From assembly GCF_000003815.2 (NCBI RefSeq), contig NC_049982.1:13609822-13673821 (forward strand): a DNA stretch of 64,000 nt. Reading direction: 5' to 3'. A program made the position numbers and the translations under genes. Shown here piece after piece: positions 22,041-33,787 of this stretch (its first letter is position 1; every line of letters begins with the position of its first letter). This DNA comes from Branchiostoma floridae. Taxonomy: Eukaryota; Chordata; Leptocardii; Amphioxiformes; Branchiostomatidae. The notes beneath the pieces were generated by a model. That model saw only the letters and a list, made by a program, of their open reading frames with translations. It did no database searches and had not been told where the DNA came from.

Positions 22041-25000
22041 AAAAACGCTGTATGAAAGCAATTGTGTAAACAGCAGAGATATACTGTATCACTATCAGGC
22101 CTTGCAGGTGTTTCACTTGATCCTCACATATCCCCTGCATAATGACAGAACCACAGGGTCTTGGGCCAGCTGGCTGGCTAACTTCATTTCACAGATCATC
22201 AACGTTGAAGTGAAATCTTCCACCAAGTGACCAGAAGTACTGGACACAAAACTTAATCCTCTACTTTAACATTGCTCAAAGAAACAACAATGACAGGCCA
22301 TAAACAAAGTCATTTACAGCTTTCTTCCTGCTTTATAAGTTAAATAAACTAAATGTTCCAGTTGACCTTGGAGCCCAGTGTCACAGAGATCAGTCATGTT
22401 CATCCCTACAAAGGGGACAACTCAAGTTCACATGGCAGCATGGAAAACTTCTGTTTTAAACAATTTGAGATTTTTTCCCCAAACTTAATTTGATGGGAGG
22501 AGACATGGTCCTCCTTTGGGAACCGGGCCAATCTGTTTTCAATCCCCCTACTATTTACATTGCTGGTTTTACTAAAACCTGGAAAATAGATTTTCCATGG
22601 TATTCTATCCTTCACAAAATCACAAAAAGATTTAAACATTAAATCACACTTCTGCCATGTGTGATATAACATTACTCCTCAAAGGACCAAAAATCTTTCA
22701 CTTTGGTGTTCATGAAGTCAATACATTTCCCCTTTTATGTTTAATTTATGTATGAAGCCTTCATTTTGGTAGGATATCTACCACCTGGCTCAGACCACAT
22801 GTACAGTGGAGAATGAAGGAGGAGAGTTGAGTAGGGTAGAGTAGAGTAGAGTATAGAAGAGAAGAGCCATTGACCAAGTAGGAGCAGCACCAATGTGTTT
22901 CTGGTTGTAATTATGAGAGGTAGCAATTATCTTGACTTGAGGAGAAAAAAATGACCTGCGATATAGAGATAGACCAATGACTATGATTTATATGAAAGTG
23001 TAGGCCTGCATGAAAAGAAATATCATTTAATGACACCTTGAGAGGAATACATTTGCAGTTTAATCCTTTCCACCAGGTAGTAAAATACTGATGGCTCTCT
23101 AGCCTGGTAACCATACCATCAGGAGCTCATCGCTATCTCTGCGGTGCTGGTAGCTGGGAGTGTAGCCCTCCTGCCAAGTTCATTTATAGTGCTGAATTTT
23201 TACAGGGTTGGGTTAGGTGATGTGAGGGAAACAGGCCCATGCTAAGCAGAATGGGGCGGGTAAATGGCTCTCAGGCCGTAGTCTAATGTGTTACTGTTAG
23301 AGTAGGAGATTGGGAATGCCTATTAAAGAAAAAGCCGGGAACTTCTCCCGATAAGAAAGTCTCTGATAGTCCTTCAGGAAGGACAGCTGAAATATTAGAA
23401 AAACTGTATATTGAGTTAGAGCCTTTGTCAAAGTAAATTGTAATACAGTATTGGTGAAAGGTCCTCATCTGGCCCTCATCTAAATGTGGCCCTTTTACCA
23501 TGAAACTTAACCATGAGAAATTCAATTGCTCATGTCATGAGTTTTCCTGCATCCAACAATACAAAAATGGATCAATACTTCAGCTCCCACATTTGCATAC
23601 ACCTAAACTTACATTCTTTCGCATCAGTATAAATTGTCAGAATCCATGAAATGGCAGAAGCCCCAGATTTATAGCTGGGAGCTGGCAGGGTTGGGCGGGG
23701 CTCTCTGAGCCCAGCTGTGAAGGTGACCCAGTAGGAGGGGGCAGGTCAGGAAGAGGCTGGCACCCCAGGTTCCATACCTCCAGTCACGCCAGCAGGACAT
23801 GTCAACACCACTTCCAAGAAATCAATTCAGTTCATAAATCAAAGTCATCAATCTGCTGCAATGATTCTATCTTTTCCTCACTTTTTGTCTTTGGTTCAAA
23901 TTTCATGCTGAAGAACCAATTACCAGAGTACTTATAACCTTGAAAATTTATCTTTTCGGGGTCCAGGAGTAACATCAGTTGCCATCCCTTCACCTATCTA
24001 TTATTTGAAGTAGAGTATTTGTCGTCAGGCCTCCACCAGAGCAACAAAAGGTAGACATCATTAGATCCTAGGCCAGTTCCAGTCAAAAGTGCCAGAATGT
24101 GCAGGCAATTCTACTTTGGGCACTCCAGATCCTTGGTGTGTTAATTGCATGAACAAGTCAAGAGCAGAAAGCATTCAGAAATCTTTGCAACAAATCCACA
24201 GTGTTTTCTCGGCTTGAACTTGACAGGACCCACCACACCAGAATAAACTGAAGAATGTCAGCTTTACGGCCCAACATGACCGTGTGATCTCCTGTTTTCA
24301 TCTCACCTAGTTGGTACCCAGGGTTCTCGTACTGTGAAACACATCACCCAGTCGGGTTGGATTCCTGAACCCTGACAATGAGAGTCAGTATCACAGAGCA
24401 CTTCACTGGTAATTGGATGGGAGGGAAGGCAAAATGTATCTACCAGATCAGCCCATGGGCCTCTTTCTGGATAGCAGTAACCAGGTGATCACCAGTACAT
24501 ACATTTAAAAGGCTAACATTTACTTTATTTGATCTAATGATGATCATTCTAATTCATAGGAATTAATATTGAATCTTTACACAACAAAAGATTGCTACCT
24601 TTGGGGAGGTTTCAAGGCACTGTCTCTTCTCTAGCCTGGTATGTCAGATCTTTGAAGTCATTTAACTGAAGAGCTGAGCTGTTTTATCCATAAATCTCCT
24701 TAAAGTAGTGGTGGAGATTCCAGCACTATTATACACACCTGAGGACAGGTGGAAAGTTTCCATTAAAACATCTGACTTTTCCATCAATACAGAGTCCAGG
24801 ATGCTGGACTTTATCAACTTTCATAAAGCATATATGATGATCTAAGCAAATTATGTAAGATAGCTGTACTTTGAGCATTTTGTACACAAAAACTCCCTGA
24901 GATAATCAATCAGCTAAAGAGTAAATCTGGTTACTTAAAGGTGGATACGACATGGAAACATTTCTTGAATCTATTCAATAAAATTTGCTATACAAAGTTT

Positions 25001-25330
25001 AGCTGTTTTCAAAACTGAGGGAAATTTTAAACTAACAGCTTTCTTTTTTAAATCCGGAAGAGACTTGGTAGTTATGTGGTTTCTTATCTCCACACTGTCT
25101 ATCCAAAAATGAAAACAAGCCTTACGTGGAATTTTAAAGAAGGCTTAAGTGATCCAGGCTCAAGTCAAAGTTTTCCTAACAAAGTAGCTTGGCTGCTTGC
25201 TTCTTTCAGGGACAACACGTTTGTTTGTGTTGAAGAGCATTGTTGGATAGGACATGTCCAGGGCATATCCTATATGGCTTACACAGCACACACATCTCTG
25301 GTTAAATACTTCTTAATCTGTTTGTTTGCT
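22041..25330. other. Non-coding stretch without recognised genes
   Basis: Contains a GTAGA-type microsatellite (22822-22867) and a locally GC-richer patch at about 23660-23820. No exon, RNA gene or transposon ends were recognised. Confidence 0.5.
22822..22867. repeat. GTAGA pentanucleotide microsatellite
   Basis: GTAGAGTAGAGTAGAG with imperfect flanks. Confidence 0.85.
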
Positions 25331-25338
25331 TTTGTCAT

Positions 25339-25367
25339 TTTTTTCAACCTAAATTGGGTTGAAAAAA
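25339..25367. repeat. Perfect 11-bp hairpin
   Basis: TTTTTTCAACC pairs with GGTTGAAAAAA across a 7-nt loop. It lies 26 bp before a second perfect inverted repeat. Confidence 0.8.
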
Positions 25368-25392
25368 GTAGGTATCAATCAGGTAAAATTAA

Positions 25393-25459
25393 TAAGATAT
25401 TGCATGATGAAAAACTTCTTTAAGTAGCTTAAATAATTTTTTCATCATGCAATATCTTA
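25393..25459. repeat. Perfect 22-bp inverted repeat (foldback)
   Basis: The arms at 25393-25414 and 25438-25459 are exact reverse complements (core AAGATATTGCATGATGAAAA), separated by 23 nt. Perfect arms imply a recent origin or active maintenance. It could be the relic of a foldback element or an RNA hairpin. No target duplication was found. Confidence 0.85.
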
Positions 25460-26549
25460 TGCATTTGACAGCTGCATTGCACTATGACATCATGAAGAGG
25501 TGACAAGGATTAAGCAATATTGTATGCACATGATAGAAATATATTAATCCGCTTCATGAGTATTATTGGCATTAGTAGTACATTGTTTGTGCCAGATGGT
25601 ACTTGCACAGAGGTATGTTGGGAACTTTGAAACTCTCATTTTTACTCCTATCTATCATCGATTACTACTAAGAGGCCACAAAATACTTGTCTATAGAATG
25701 AGAGGGAGATATCAAACCTAATCATACAACTTTCACATTAAGACTACAGACACAGTCGTTAGACTCAACTGAGCATCTCACCAGACAGAGATGTGATAAC
25801 ATCTCATTTGGAGTAAAAGCTGTTATGATTGGAATGTGTTAGGGTAAAGGTCAGGTTATGAGATACTAATGTCCATCAAGTAGAAGCCAGGTCAGTCTGT
25901 ATGTCTGCAAATGAGACAGATAAACAACAAAAAATACATTGTGAGGATAATGGTTTAGGCCTAGGATACCATTGACTAATTTTGCATTCACAATATAGAA
26001 TACTCCAGTAGGGTACAAAATTCTGCAGATGTAACCTTTTGACCCGATGAAGTGACTTGCTCCAGCTCACTACACAGTGAGCTCTTCAGTTCGGGAGTCC
26101 AGACTGAAGAGAAAACATGCTCCTAAGCCCACTACATAATCCTTTCCAAGAACACCCATGCTGATATCAGATCATGTTCACTGGTATCCTGACTGTAGGT
26201 GGTACAAGTCATTCTCCTGTCACACAAGGGAAGAATTCTTCGTGGGGAATGTCAGAACAGACTGCCAAGTTACGAAGAGTAAGACTCCCGCCAGGATTTT
26301 TTTATTCAGTCTTAGTTGGTCTAAATATTTATACTGAGTATCAGACAGTCTGTATTTGTGCCAGAATGTTTTGGTGATCAATCTGGATATATTCTTTCAC
26401 TTCTGCAAACCTTTGTATTTGGATTGTAGAAAGTTAAAAACAGCACAAGACATTCCTGACTGAGGGACACATTGTGGGACCTGGTGAACTGAGGACAACT
26501 GGGATTATTCATGCCTCCTTGCAGGATAATAAAGAATTGCAGTTTGTGT

Positions 26550-26867
26550 AAGGCACGGTCTAGACACCGTTTTCCCCGATATCTGCTAGCCAACAACCTC
26601 TCGCCGACAGCTTTTTTTCAGTGTCTAGATGGAACTGCAATATTGCCATAAAGATATCGGCAGAATTTCTCTCGAAAGGTCCGGAGGATTCGCCCGATAG
26701 CTTAACAGGGGTCCCCGATAGCTTAGCAGGGTCCCTGACAACTTCCGCACGCGTGTAGATGCATCCCGACATGACTACAAGCGCCACGGGTGTCCCGCAG
26801 CCAACGTTCCAGATCCCTCCCGACATGTCCACAGATATAGGTAAAAACTGTGTCTAGATTGGGCCTA
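26550..26867. mobile_element. Non-autonomous DNA transposon with TCTAGACAC-type inverted ends
   Basis: The left end AGGCACGGTCTAGACACCGT and the reverse complement of the right end, AGGCCCAATCTAGACACAGT, match over about 23 bp including the following TT. The interior is markedly more CpG- and GC-rich than its surroundings, with repeated CCCCGATAGCTTA and CCCGACATG words. Length is about 318 bp. The open frame across it has no recognisable domain. No clear target duplication was seen. Confidence 0.75.
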
Positions 26868-27439
26868 AGCCATTCAATCTGCTCACCATCAGATGGAAGC
26901 TAATGTAATACATTCCACTTTACACAAACAAGGAAAATTGGAGGCTTGCCGATAAAGACAAGGGCAAGTTATACCATTTTCAGAAATCAGCACATCTAAC
27001 ATTTCCATTTCAAGGTCATGGTGAAAATGACAATTTTGACCTTCTGATCACAAGATCTTGTGGTAGAACTAGGAAATATTGATATAAATAATGATAGATA
27101 CTTTTGAAAAATTGGACTGTTCAGTACCTTAAGAAATGACTGTATCCTCAGTGATTATGGACAAAGATTTTGGCAGTAAGCAAAAACAATTCCTAACGGT
27201 AAAAAATACCTATCGTCCAAGATGAAGTAACATCCGAAAAAATTGGTTGTGAACTTTTGATCTTAGTTGAAAACCAGGTCCTTAATTGGAGCTTCAATTG
27301 ATACAAGTTGTAACATCATGCACATGTGTATCCACTCAGTATTGATGACTCTGATTTTATTGCTATATTGGGCTGTAAATAAAACTAATGTTGGAGTTAC
27401 AGCTGGCTGGAAAAACTCTCTTTATACCACTTTACAGCT

Positions 27440-27594
27440 TGACGTCAGGCGGGATCACGGAACACCATACATGATGTATCAGGATTTCCAGTAATTGGCC
27501 TCATTAGCAACAAAGACGTCATTTGAACTTTGCAAAAGCAATCTGCAATCCATCTGTCACCTGTTTTACAGTCTCCCTCCATGGTATGACGTCA
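27440..27594. promoter_or_regulatory. Cluster of three CRE/ATF-type sites
   Basis: TGACGTCA occurs at 27440-27447 and 27587-27594, with the one-mismatch form AGACGTCA at 27514-27521. The spacing is 74 and 73 bp. Homeodomain-type TAATTG/CATTAG words lie between them and a TCF-type ATCAAAG follows. The sites are visible directly; enhancer function is inference. Confidence 0.35.
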
Positions 27595-27599
27595 TACAG

Positions 27600-29199
27600 G
27601 GCAAGGATCAAAGAAATCAACCTTCTGTGAAATCACCAGTAAAGCGATTTTAGCTTTTAGAAGAAACAGTGATAAAGGGCAAACAAAATGACATCAACAG
27701 ATATTGCCAGATGTGGCCGAAGTGTCCTCTTGTTTTCCAACCAATTCATGTGGAAAGAAGCATCAATAAATTGCCCAAAAAGTGGAGTATTGGTGTATTC
27801 ATTATATTTGCTAACTTATTTCTTTCGCTTTCTTGTTAATACACAGTCTAGGTTCTGATAATCTGTCTTTTTTTTCTGAATGGTGGCTGCACTGATGACA
27901 TCGATATCCTTTAGTGGCAGACAATAATGATACACCTGCACATACTGTGAACATGAAAAGAATTGGCACTGATTGTATGGGAGTGATAGCTAAAGGAAGT
28001 ATTTGGAAGGTGTTACATTTTAGCATGAGGCTTTAGAAAAAAACGAAATGTCAAAAAATTGTGCTGATGTTTCCATCCAACCCCCTCCTGTGTGAGTGTT
28101 CCTTGTCTACACCATCATGCCAATAGCACACAATGGTATGCATACAAATCCATTATTTGGGGGTTGTCCTTGGTGCTGAATGTCTTTCACATCAGCTTGG
28201 AAGCTTACTAACTACAGAAACCCATGGAATAAGATACCATTAGCACACTCATGCCAAGTACAGTGAGCTTCAGTAAAATACATCAGTGAAGATAATGTAC
28301 CACATTGTCACGCTTTGAAATGGGTCATTTTGGAGAAATATCACAATACTCCCAAACAGGGTATTAGATGCCTGTTGCAGGACATTAAAAGAGTGATACA
28401 AATCACATTTATTGTATGGAATAAAAGCCATATACTGCAATCAATGCACCGTATCATGCTGTACATTGGACACAACGGCACCACAAATACTTTCCATTTA
28501 TCATCATCAGGGTAGCTCATGGTCAATGCAGCCACAGAATACAAAATCAAACTGTATTCAATTACTCTGTATCCTGGCTCATTCTGTCTTCACTACAGAC
28601 TACTAAATTCAGAACATTAGCATGACAGTTGCTCAATTGTAATCAACAACACAGTCAACAAATCTATGTGATACTTTTTTTTTCAAATAATTATATTTTT
28701 GCTTAAAATATGTTTAAAAAGTGGATGAACTACTTATGAATTTTGTGAGGAATTATCCATAAAATTTCCTTTCAATCTGATTAGTTTCTGCCAATAAGTA
28801 ATATCATCTCCTCTATCCAAATTAGTTTACCATGGGTTTTGTAGTTTTGATTATGGTACATTTAACAATGTCGACATACATATTCATAGCAACAGGAAGC
28901 AATCCAGCTCCTAATTGAATGTTGACATGTCCCAGGTTCCTTTCAAAGTTGTATTAATCCTCCATTTACCATCATCAACAGTGAACCAGTTTGCCTGATG
29001 AAAATCTGTCTTCGTAGTTTCATGTTCCAAAGTTTTGTGTTCCAAAGTATTCAATTCAAAGTTCATTGGCGACACAACGGATGAAAAGTGATAGCTGTCA
29101 ACAGTACAAACAAACATAAGAATGAAATCAAGATGTTCATTCAATTACCCTGTATGCATTATAGGCTGAAAAATAATTATGCATAACTAACTTTGTGAT
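27600..29199. other. Non-coding stretch without recognised genes
   Basis: AT-rich with no exon, element end or RNA gene recognised. Confidence 0.5.
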
Positions 29200-29480
29200 A
29201 CGTTTGTGAAGGTTAGACATCCAGGTAAGCAATATTCAAATACAATTGAATCTCTACAACTGGATAAAAAAAGATATTTACTTCCGGACGTTTCGAGTGA
29301 CATCCATCACTCTTCTTCAGCGTTACTAGCTATAAACTAGCTAACTATCCTTACTGCAGGACATGCCCTCTCCAGGTGGAGGTGATATTCCTAATCATTT
29401 TGGTTTCTCACAAGTCAAATCAAATCTCAGCTAGCTAGGATGGACAGAGTGGACATATTTGTGAAGCTGGAGTCCTTCCA
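29200..29480 (-). mobile_element. Penelope-like element remnant with hammerhead-like fold
   Basis: On the minus strand CTGAAGA (29314-29320) is followed, after one extra A, by the perfect stem GAGTGA/TCACTC with loop TGGATG and then GAAA (29291-29294). This resembles the CUGANGA-stem II-GAAA core of hammerhead ribozymes, which are known from the terminal repeats of Penelope-like retroelements. Downstream on the minus strand come GTCCGGAAG and a T run, and then TTGCTTACCTGGATGTC. The extra A and the lack of an obvious stem I mean activity is uncertain. No reverse transcriptase remains. Assignment to Penelope-like elements is inference. Confidence 0.45.
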
Positions 29481-31407
29481 GAAAAGAAACTATTAGTGGA
29501 AAACATTTAAGTGGGGTGGTATATATGTACTAATGTGGTGCATCACAGAAATGAAACAACAGCATTTTTCTGAGGATAAATGTCAACATCACATTAATCT
29601 AACCTCTTCTGGGAAAGAGCAATTTCATGCATAATTTGACAGGTAACTATGGAGAAAAAGTAGGCCAAAACCTCCATTTTACATAACTGATGGCTACGAT
29701 TTGGTGTTGTCAGCAAACAGTCATTCTCCCCACACTTTTTCTGTATGACTCTGCCACAGTACAGGGACATTCTCAACTTCTTATACTCTAGTATCATCAT
29801 GCAAATTGTCCTGGATATTACCAATAAAAATAAGTCTTTCATAGACAGATAAGCACAGCAACTTGCCATATGCATCAAGAACAGGCTGTTTTCATTAATC
29901 TCAACCAAAACACATGATTGATAAAGGATACAAGTTAACAAAACTGAATAATTTGACATTGCTGGGGACTTAGATTCTACATCAATAGTGGAAACAAAAC
30001 ACCCAAAGACTTACAATCTGGCAGTATCTCATTTTCACAGCTAAAAATGAAACAAAACATCCTTACCTTTGGTATCTCGGCAGCCTCTACCTGCCTGGTC
30101 CTAATGGATTTGACATGTCCGTCCTTTCCTCAAAGGATGTCATACAGGAAATGGGAATCAAAGCCTCAGCAACAGGAAGTCCGCCTCCTTTGCATCTCAA
30201 GCATCAAAGATGACCTAAAATGTCTAAGATCCTTTCTTCAAACACATTTTTAACTTTAAAAAAATAAAAACAATCAACCTGCCTGAGCAAGCTTTTCTGA
30301 ACAGTCCAGCAAGTGTTCAGCCACCACGCGAATCCACAGCAAACATATTAGGAGTTACGACAACGCCGGAGTGCATACAATCTGTCCATAATGTCTGTCA
30401 CATTAGTCCAGCAGCCAAAACCAGCCCCAAATTCAAAGTGTTCCTCAGAATGTTTCCAAAAGCTGAAACAATCTGTTAAAGGGTTCTTCCATTTGGTATG
30501 TCAGCAGGGGTTGCAGGGGATGTGGGGATGGTACACAAGATGTTTGGCTGGTGGGGAAGAGACAACATCATGTATGGACATTACAAATGAAGATATCAAA
30601 ATCAAACAGGGGGATCATGATCAGTGTGGAGTATTGCAGTAATTAAGACTCAACTACAATAGAGAAAAATAGATATAGAAACACAATCTTTCTTGACATC
30701 TGTAATTTAAATACATGGCATTATTTTCATGAAGATCAAAGCCTATTCTTCATTGCAATTTTCTTTGTCATAATAGTACATGCTTTTCTGTAATCAAATT
30801 GAAACAAAAATACTACATTAACAACGTTGATACTGTTTTTCCTTTCTAATACAAAAAGACAAGTTGAACATTTTGTGACAACTGCGGGACTGTATTGAAT
30901 GAATATCCTGGTGTGTTTACAACAATTTTTTCAGGTTTCAGATGTTGATAGCTAACCTTATGATTCCACTTTGGCTGAATGTTTTTTTTCTATTCTCAAT
31001 GTAAGCCTACACAATGACAAGACAGATGAGACAATACCGAAGGAAACTGAGAATTTATACGATCAATTTCCCACCAGGGACTTATTAATTTATTCTTCCT
31101 ATTCATATCAATTTGCAGGAATCAATGATGTGCAGGAACACCAGCTGTAGCGCTGCCAGCCCGTCCGCTTCCGCCCACCCAGACGGAATTAAAATCTACA
31201 GAACCTGCAGGACTGACTCACGGCACTTTTCATTACGCTTTACAGCAGGCCGCAGCAAGGTGATAATGTGTTTGCTGTTTTACTTTCAGTGTCCTAGAGA
31301 ATTGCACTTGTTTCATGGTTGCTGCTCTGACTCTAGGGTGAGAGAACCATGTTACATGTACCCAGTCCACCAGACCCACAGGTAGTGGTGCAGGCTGTGA
31401 ATGAATT
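29481..31407. other. Non-coding stretch; one locally GC-richer segment with splice-like edges
   Basis: Mostly AT-rich. A segment at about 31118-31260 is flanked by TTTGCAG and CAGCAAG/GTGATA and is richer in CpG, so it could be an exon of an unseen non-coding transcript. Its translation matches nothing I know. Confidence 0.3.
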
Positions 31408-31533
31408 TAATCTCCAGGGAGATCTACCTGTGGCATAAGGAGATAGCTGGCCAAGGAGTGTTGGGGCTCAGAACACTCGTTGGCCAGCTAAACTCCTTAT
31501 AGATCTGCCACTGGTAGATCTGCCTGGAGATTA
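31408..31533. mobile_element. 126-bp foldback element
   Basis: The ends TAATCTCCAGG and CCTGGAGATTA are exact inverted repeats. Almost the whole element folds into one long hairpin, with arm blocks AGATCTACC, TAAGGAG, TAGCTGGCCAA and GAGTGTT present in both strands. A short insertion of GATCTA-like sequence distinguishes one arm. No target duplication could be assigned. Confidence 0.8.
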
Positions 31534-33695
31534 TGTGAATACAGGTGCAGGCAGCACAGGCTGATTGAGTTCTTATGGCCTGTTTTGCAACTGGCCTTGG
31601 GAGGACACACATAATATGTAGGCATGGACACTATAATGTCATTCAGTGGGACGTTTTCTGACTCGTGGCTCTCTGTCAAAGTGTAATTCTAACACTTGCT
31701 ATTTTTTAATGTTTACATACTGAAATACACATAACACAATTTCACACAATTGAGAGGCCACCATTCTGAAGAAAATGTAAAATATGGAACTGCCACCATT
31801 TTGTTGGCACAATATCATCACTCCACAGCAATAAACCACATTGGCCGGTCCAGCCTACAGTCCTTGAAGTACGATCTCTCATGTAAATGGTCTATATGGT
31901 GCCACATTCTGAATTAGATGTCACCAAGTTCAAAGGAGCTCTGGAAGCCACTGAAGCTCTGGTAGAAGTGGAGAGACAATCACACTGGTCCCATACTTTG
32001 TCATCGTTATTGGTGGAAAAATCCAATCACTACAAAATTGTCTGGATGAAAAGTAGTCTTGTTCTGCAAGGTCACCAAATAGATGCTTCCACACAATTTG
32101 ATACCCTTGTTTGATGTTTGTGAATACATTTGATCTCTCGGAAGTGAGAGATGGAAATTGAACATTTTAAAACAATCTCAAGCCAAGGGCTAGCTCATTT
32201 GATTTCTATAGTCACAGTCTCTTCAGGTATGGGATACCTTTCATCATCTTAAACCACCCTACATAGCTTTTACATTAGTAATACCTTCACACGGTGCAAT
32301 TTATGTGTTTTAGTGACGAGTCCTAAATCAGTTCAGGTACAGTCTCATAATGTTTTGTGGCCTTGGCAGCGAACAAAATCAGTTTAGGAAATAGGAATAT
32401 TTTTCTTCCTTATACCTGCTAAACTAGATAACACAGACCCATCACAAATCATTACAACTCTCAATGAATTGCTCAAAGGTTTATGTGATCATGTCTTCAG
32501 CACCAAGGACATAACCTGATTACCACAAGGTCCTACAGATTTAATCATAGACTAATGAAGGGGACCTCATGTTTTCCTTGAATGTTTGGTTCTATTTAGA
32601 GGTTTATTCATTCAAGAATGCAAACTATTGCATAATTTTATACACAATGACAATGAACTTTCTGAAAAATGAGAGACCATACAATCAGATCAAAATCAGC
32701 TTTCAACTCTGTCATTGTACCAAACGTGCATTTTAAAGTCTTATGTTGACAATTTTTATTTGGTATAAAGTTATATACATATTTGATTTACAGTGTAGTA
32801 ATGTAGTGATTAAAACCGATTGGTAGATATGGTAGTTTGCAGTGGTTTGTTGGTGGTGGAATCAAAAGCAATATTGAAGAGTAGCATTGACAAATTTATC
32901 TCATCCTGTAAATCATTTTCAAGCTACAGATTGGTACAATATCTACACTTAAGTGCCAATTTAGAGAGTTTTTAAATGCTACTTTGAATGGGCTAAACTA
33001 GTGCAACAGATGTTCACAATTAAAACAGGGTCATCCGGCAGCCCCTCCACTGGGAATAAGATCAGTGATGAGAGGCAATCGGCTGCACCACTGAGTAATT
33101 CAATTGGTATCACCGTAATCGATTTCCAGTCCCTACAATGTCAAACAAGCGTCAAGGGAAGCTTTCTTCAAATTTATCCCTGAGGAACTAAAATGCATTT
33201 GAATATTTGTAATAGATCTGGGTCAATGATTGACCTCTTGTTTTTGCTCATCAACAACTGGCAGAAAATCAATTTGAACAGTATTGGTTAATATTTCCAA
33301 GTGTCCCTGTTTGTAGTGCATACTCCATATGTTATTGGATAACATCTATCAAATAAATAATACTTCATCATTAACTAGTGCCCAGACTGGCTAGGGACCA
33401 TCTTTTATTGACAAACCTCTTTTATTCTTAGATGGGTGTACATATTGAAACTACCTTGGTAATGGAAGTTAGGACTGCACAATACACTTGTAATGTTCCT
33501 TCACAGGTTGTATTTATTATTTATGGTTGAAAGGCCAGAAGTATGCTCATTATACCTTTTCTGGATTCTAAAATGAGTCTCTGTCTTTGTGATAACAAAA
33601 GATTGCTACATTATTAGTACATGCCGTTCTAGACATACATGTATACACCAGACTTCAAAGTATGACAGGATTTTTTTTGCCATTTTATGCGGACA
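31534..33695. other. Non-coding stretch without recognised genes
   Basis: AT-rich. No exon, RNA gene or repeat element recognised. Confidence 0.5.
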
Positions 33696-33787
33696 CTAGC
33701 CTGGAGTCCAGCCTTCTCTGCTTTGGTCCGCTCTCGAAGGTTGCTACAAGAGTGGACCAAAGCGAACAAGGCTGGACTCAAGGCTAG
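33696..33787. mobile_element. 92-bp foldback element with CTAGCCT ends
   Basis: CTAGCCTGGAGTCCAGCCTT at the left and AAGGCTGGACTCAAGGCTAG at the right are near-perfect inverted repeats. CTTTGGTCC and GGACCAAAG pair further inside, so the element is essentially one hairpin. The AGCCTGGAGTCCAG end resembles the AGCCTGGAATCCAG end of the element at 54957-55163, suggesting related families. Confidence 0.75.

Noticed and set aside
26560-26832. 90-codon open frame on the minus strand
   Set aside because: It lies wholly inside the GC-rich non-autonomous element at 26550-26867 and reads through its internal repeats.
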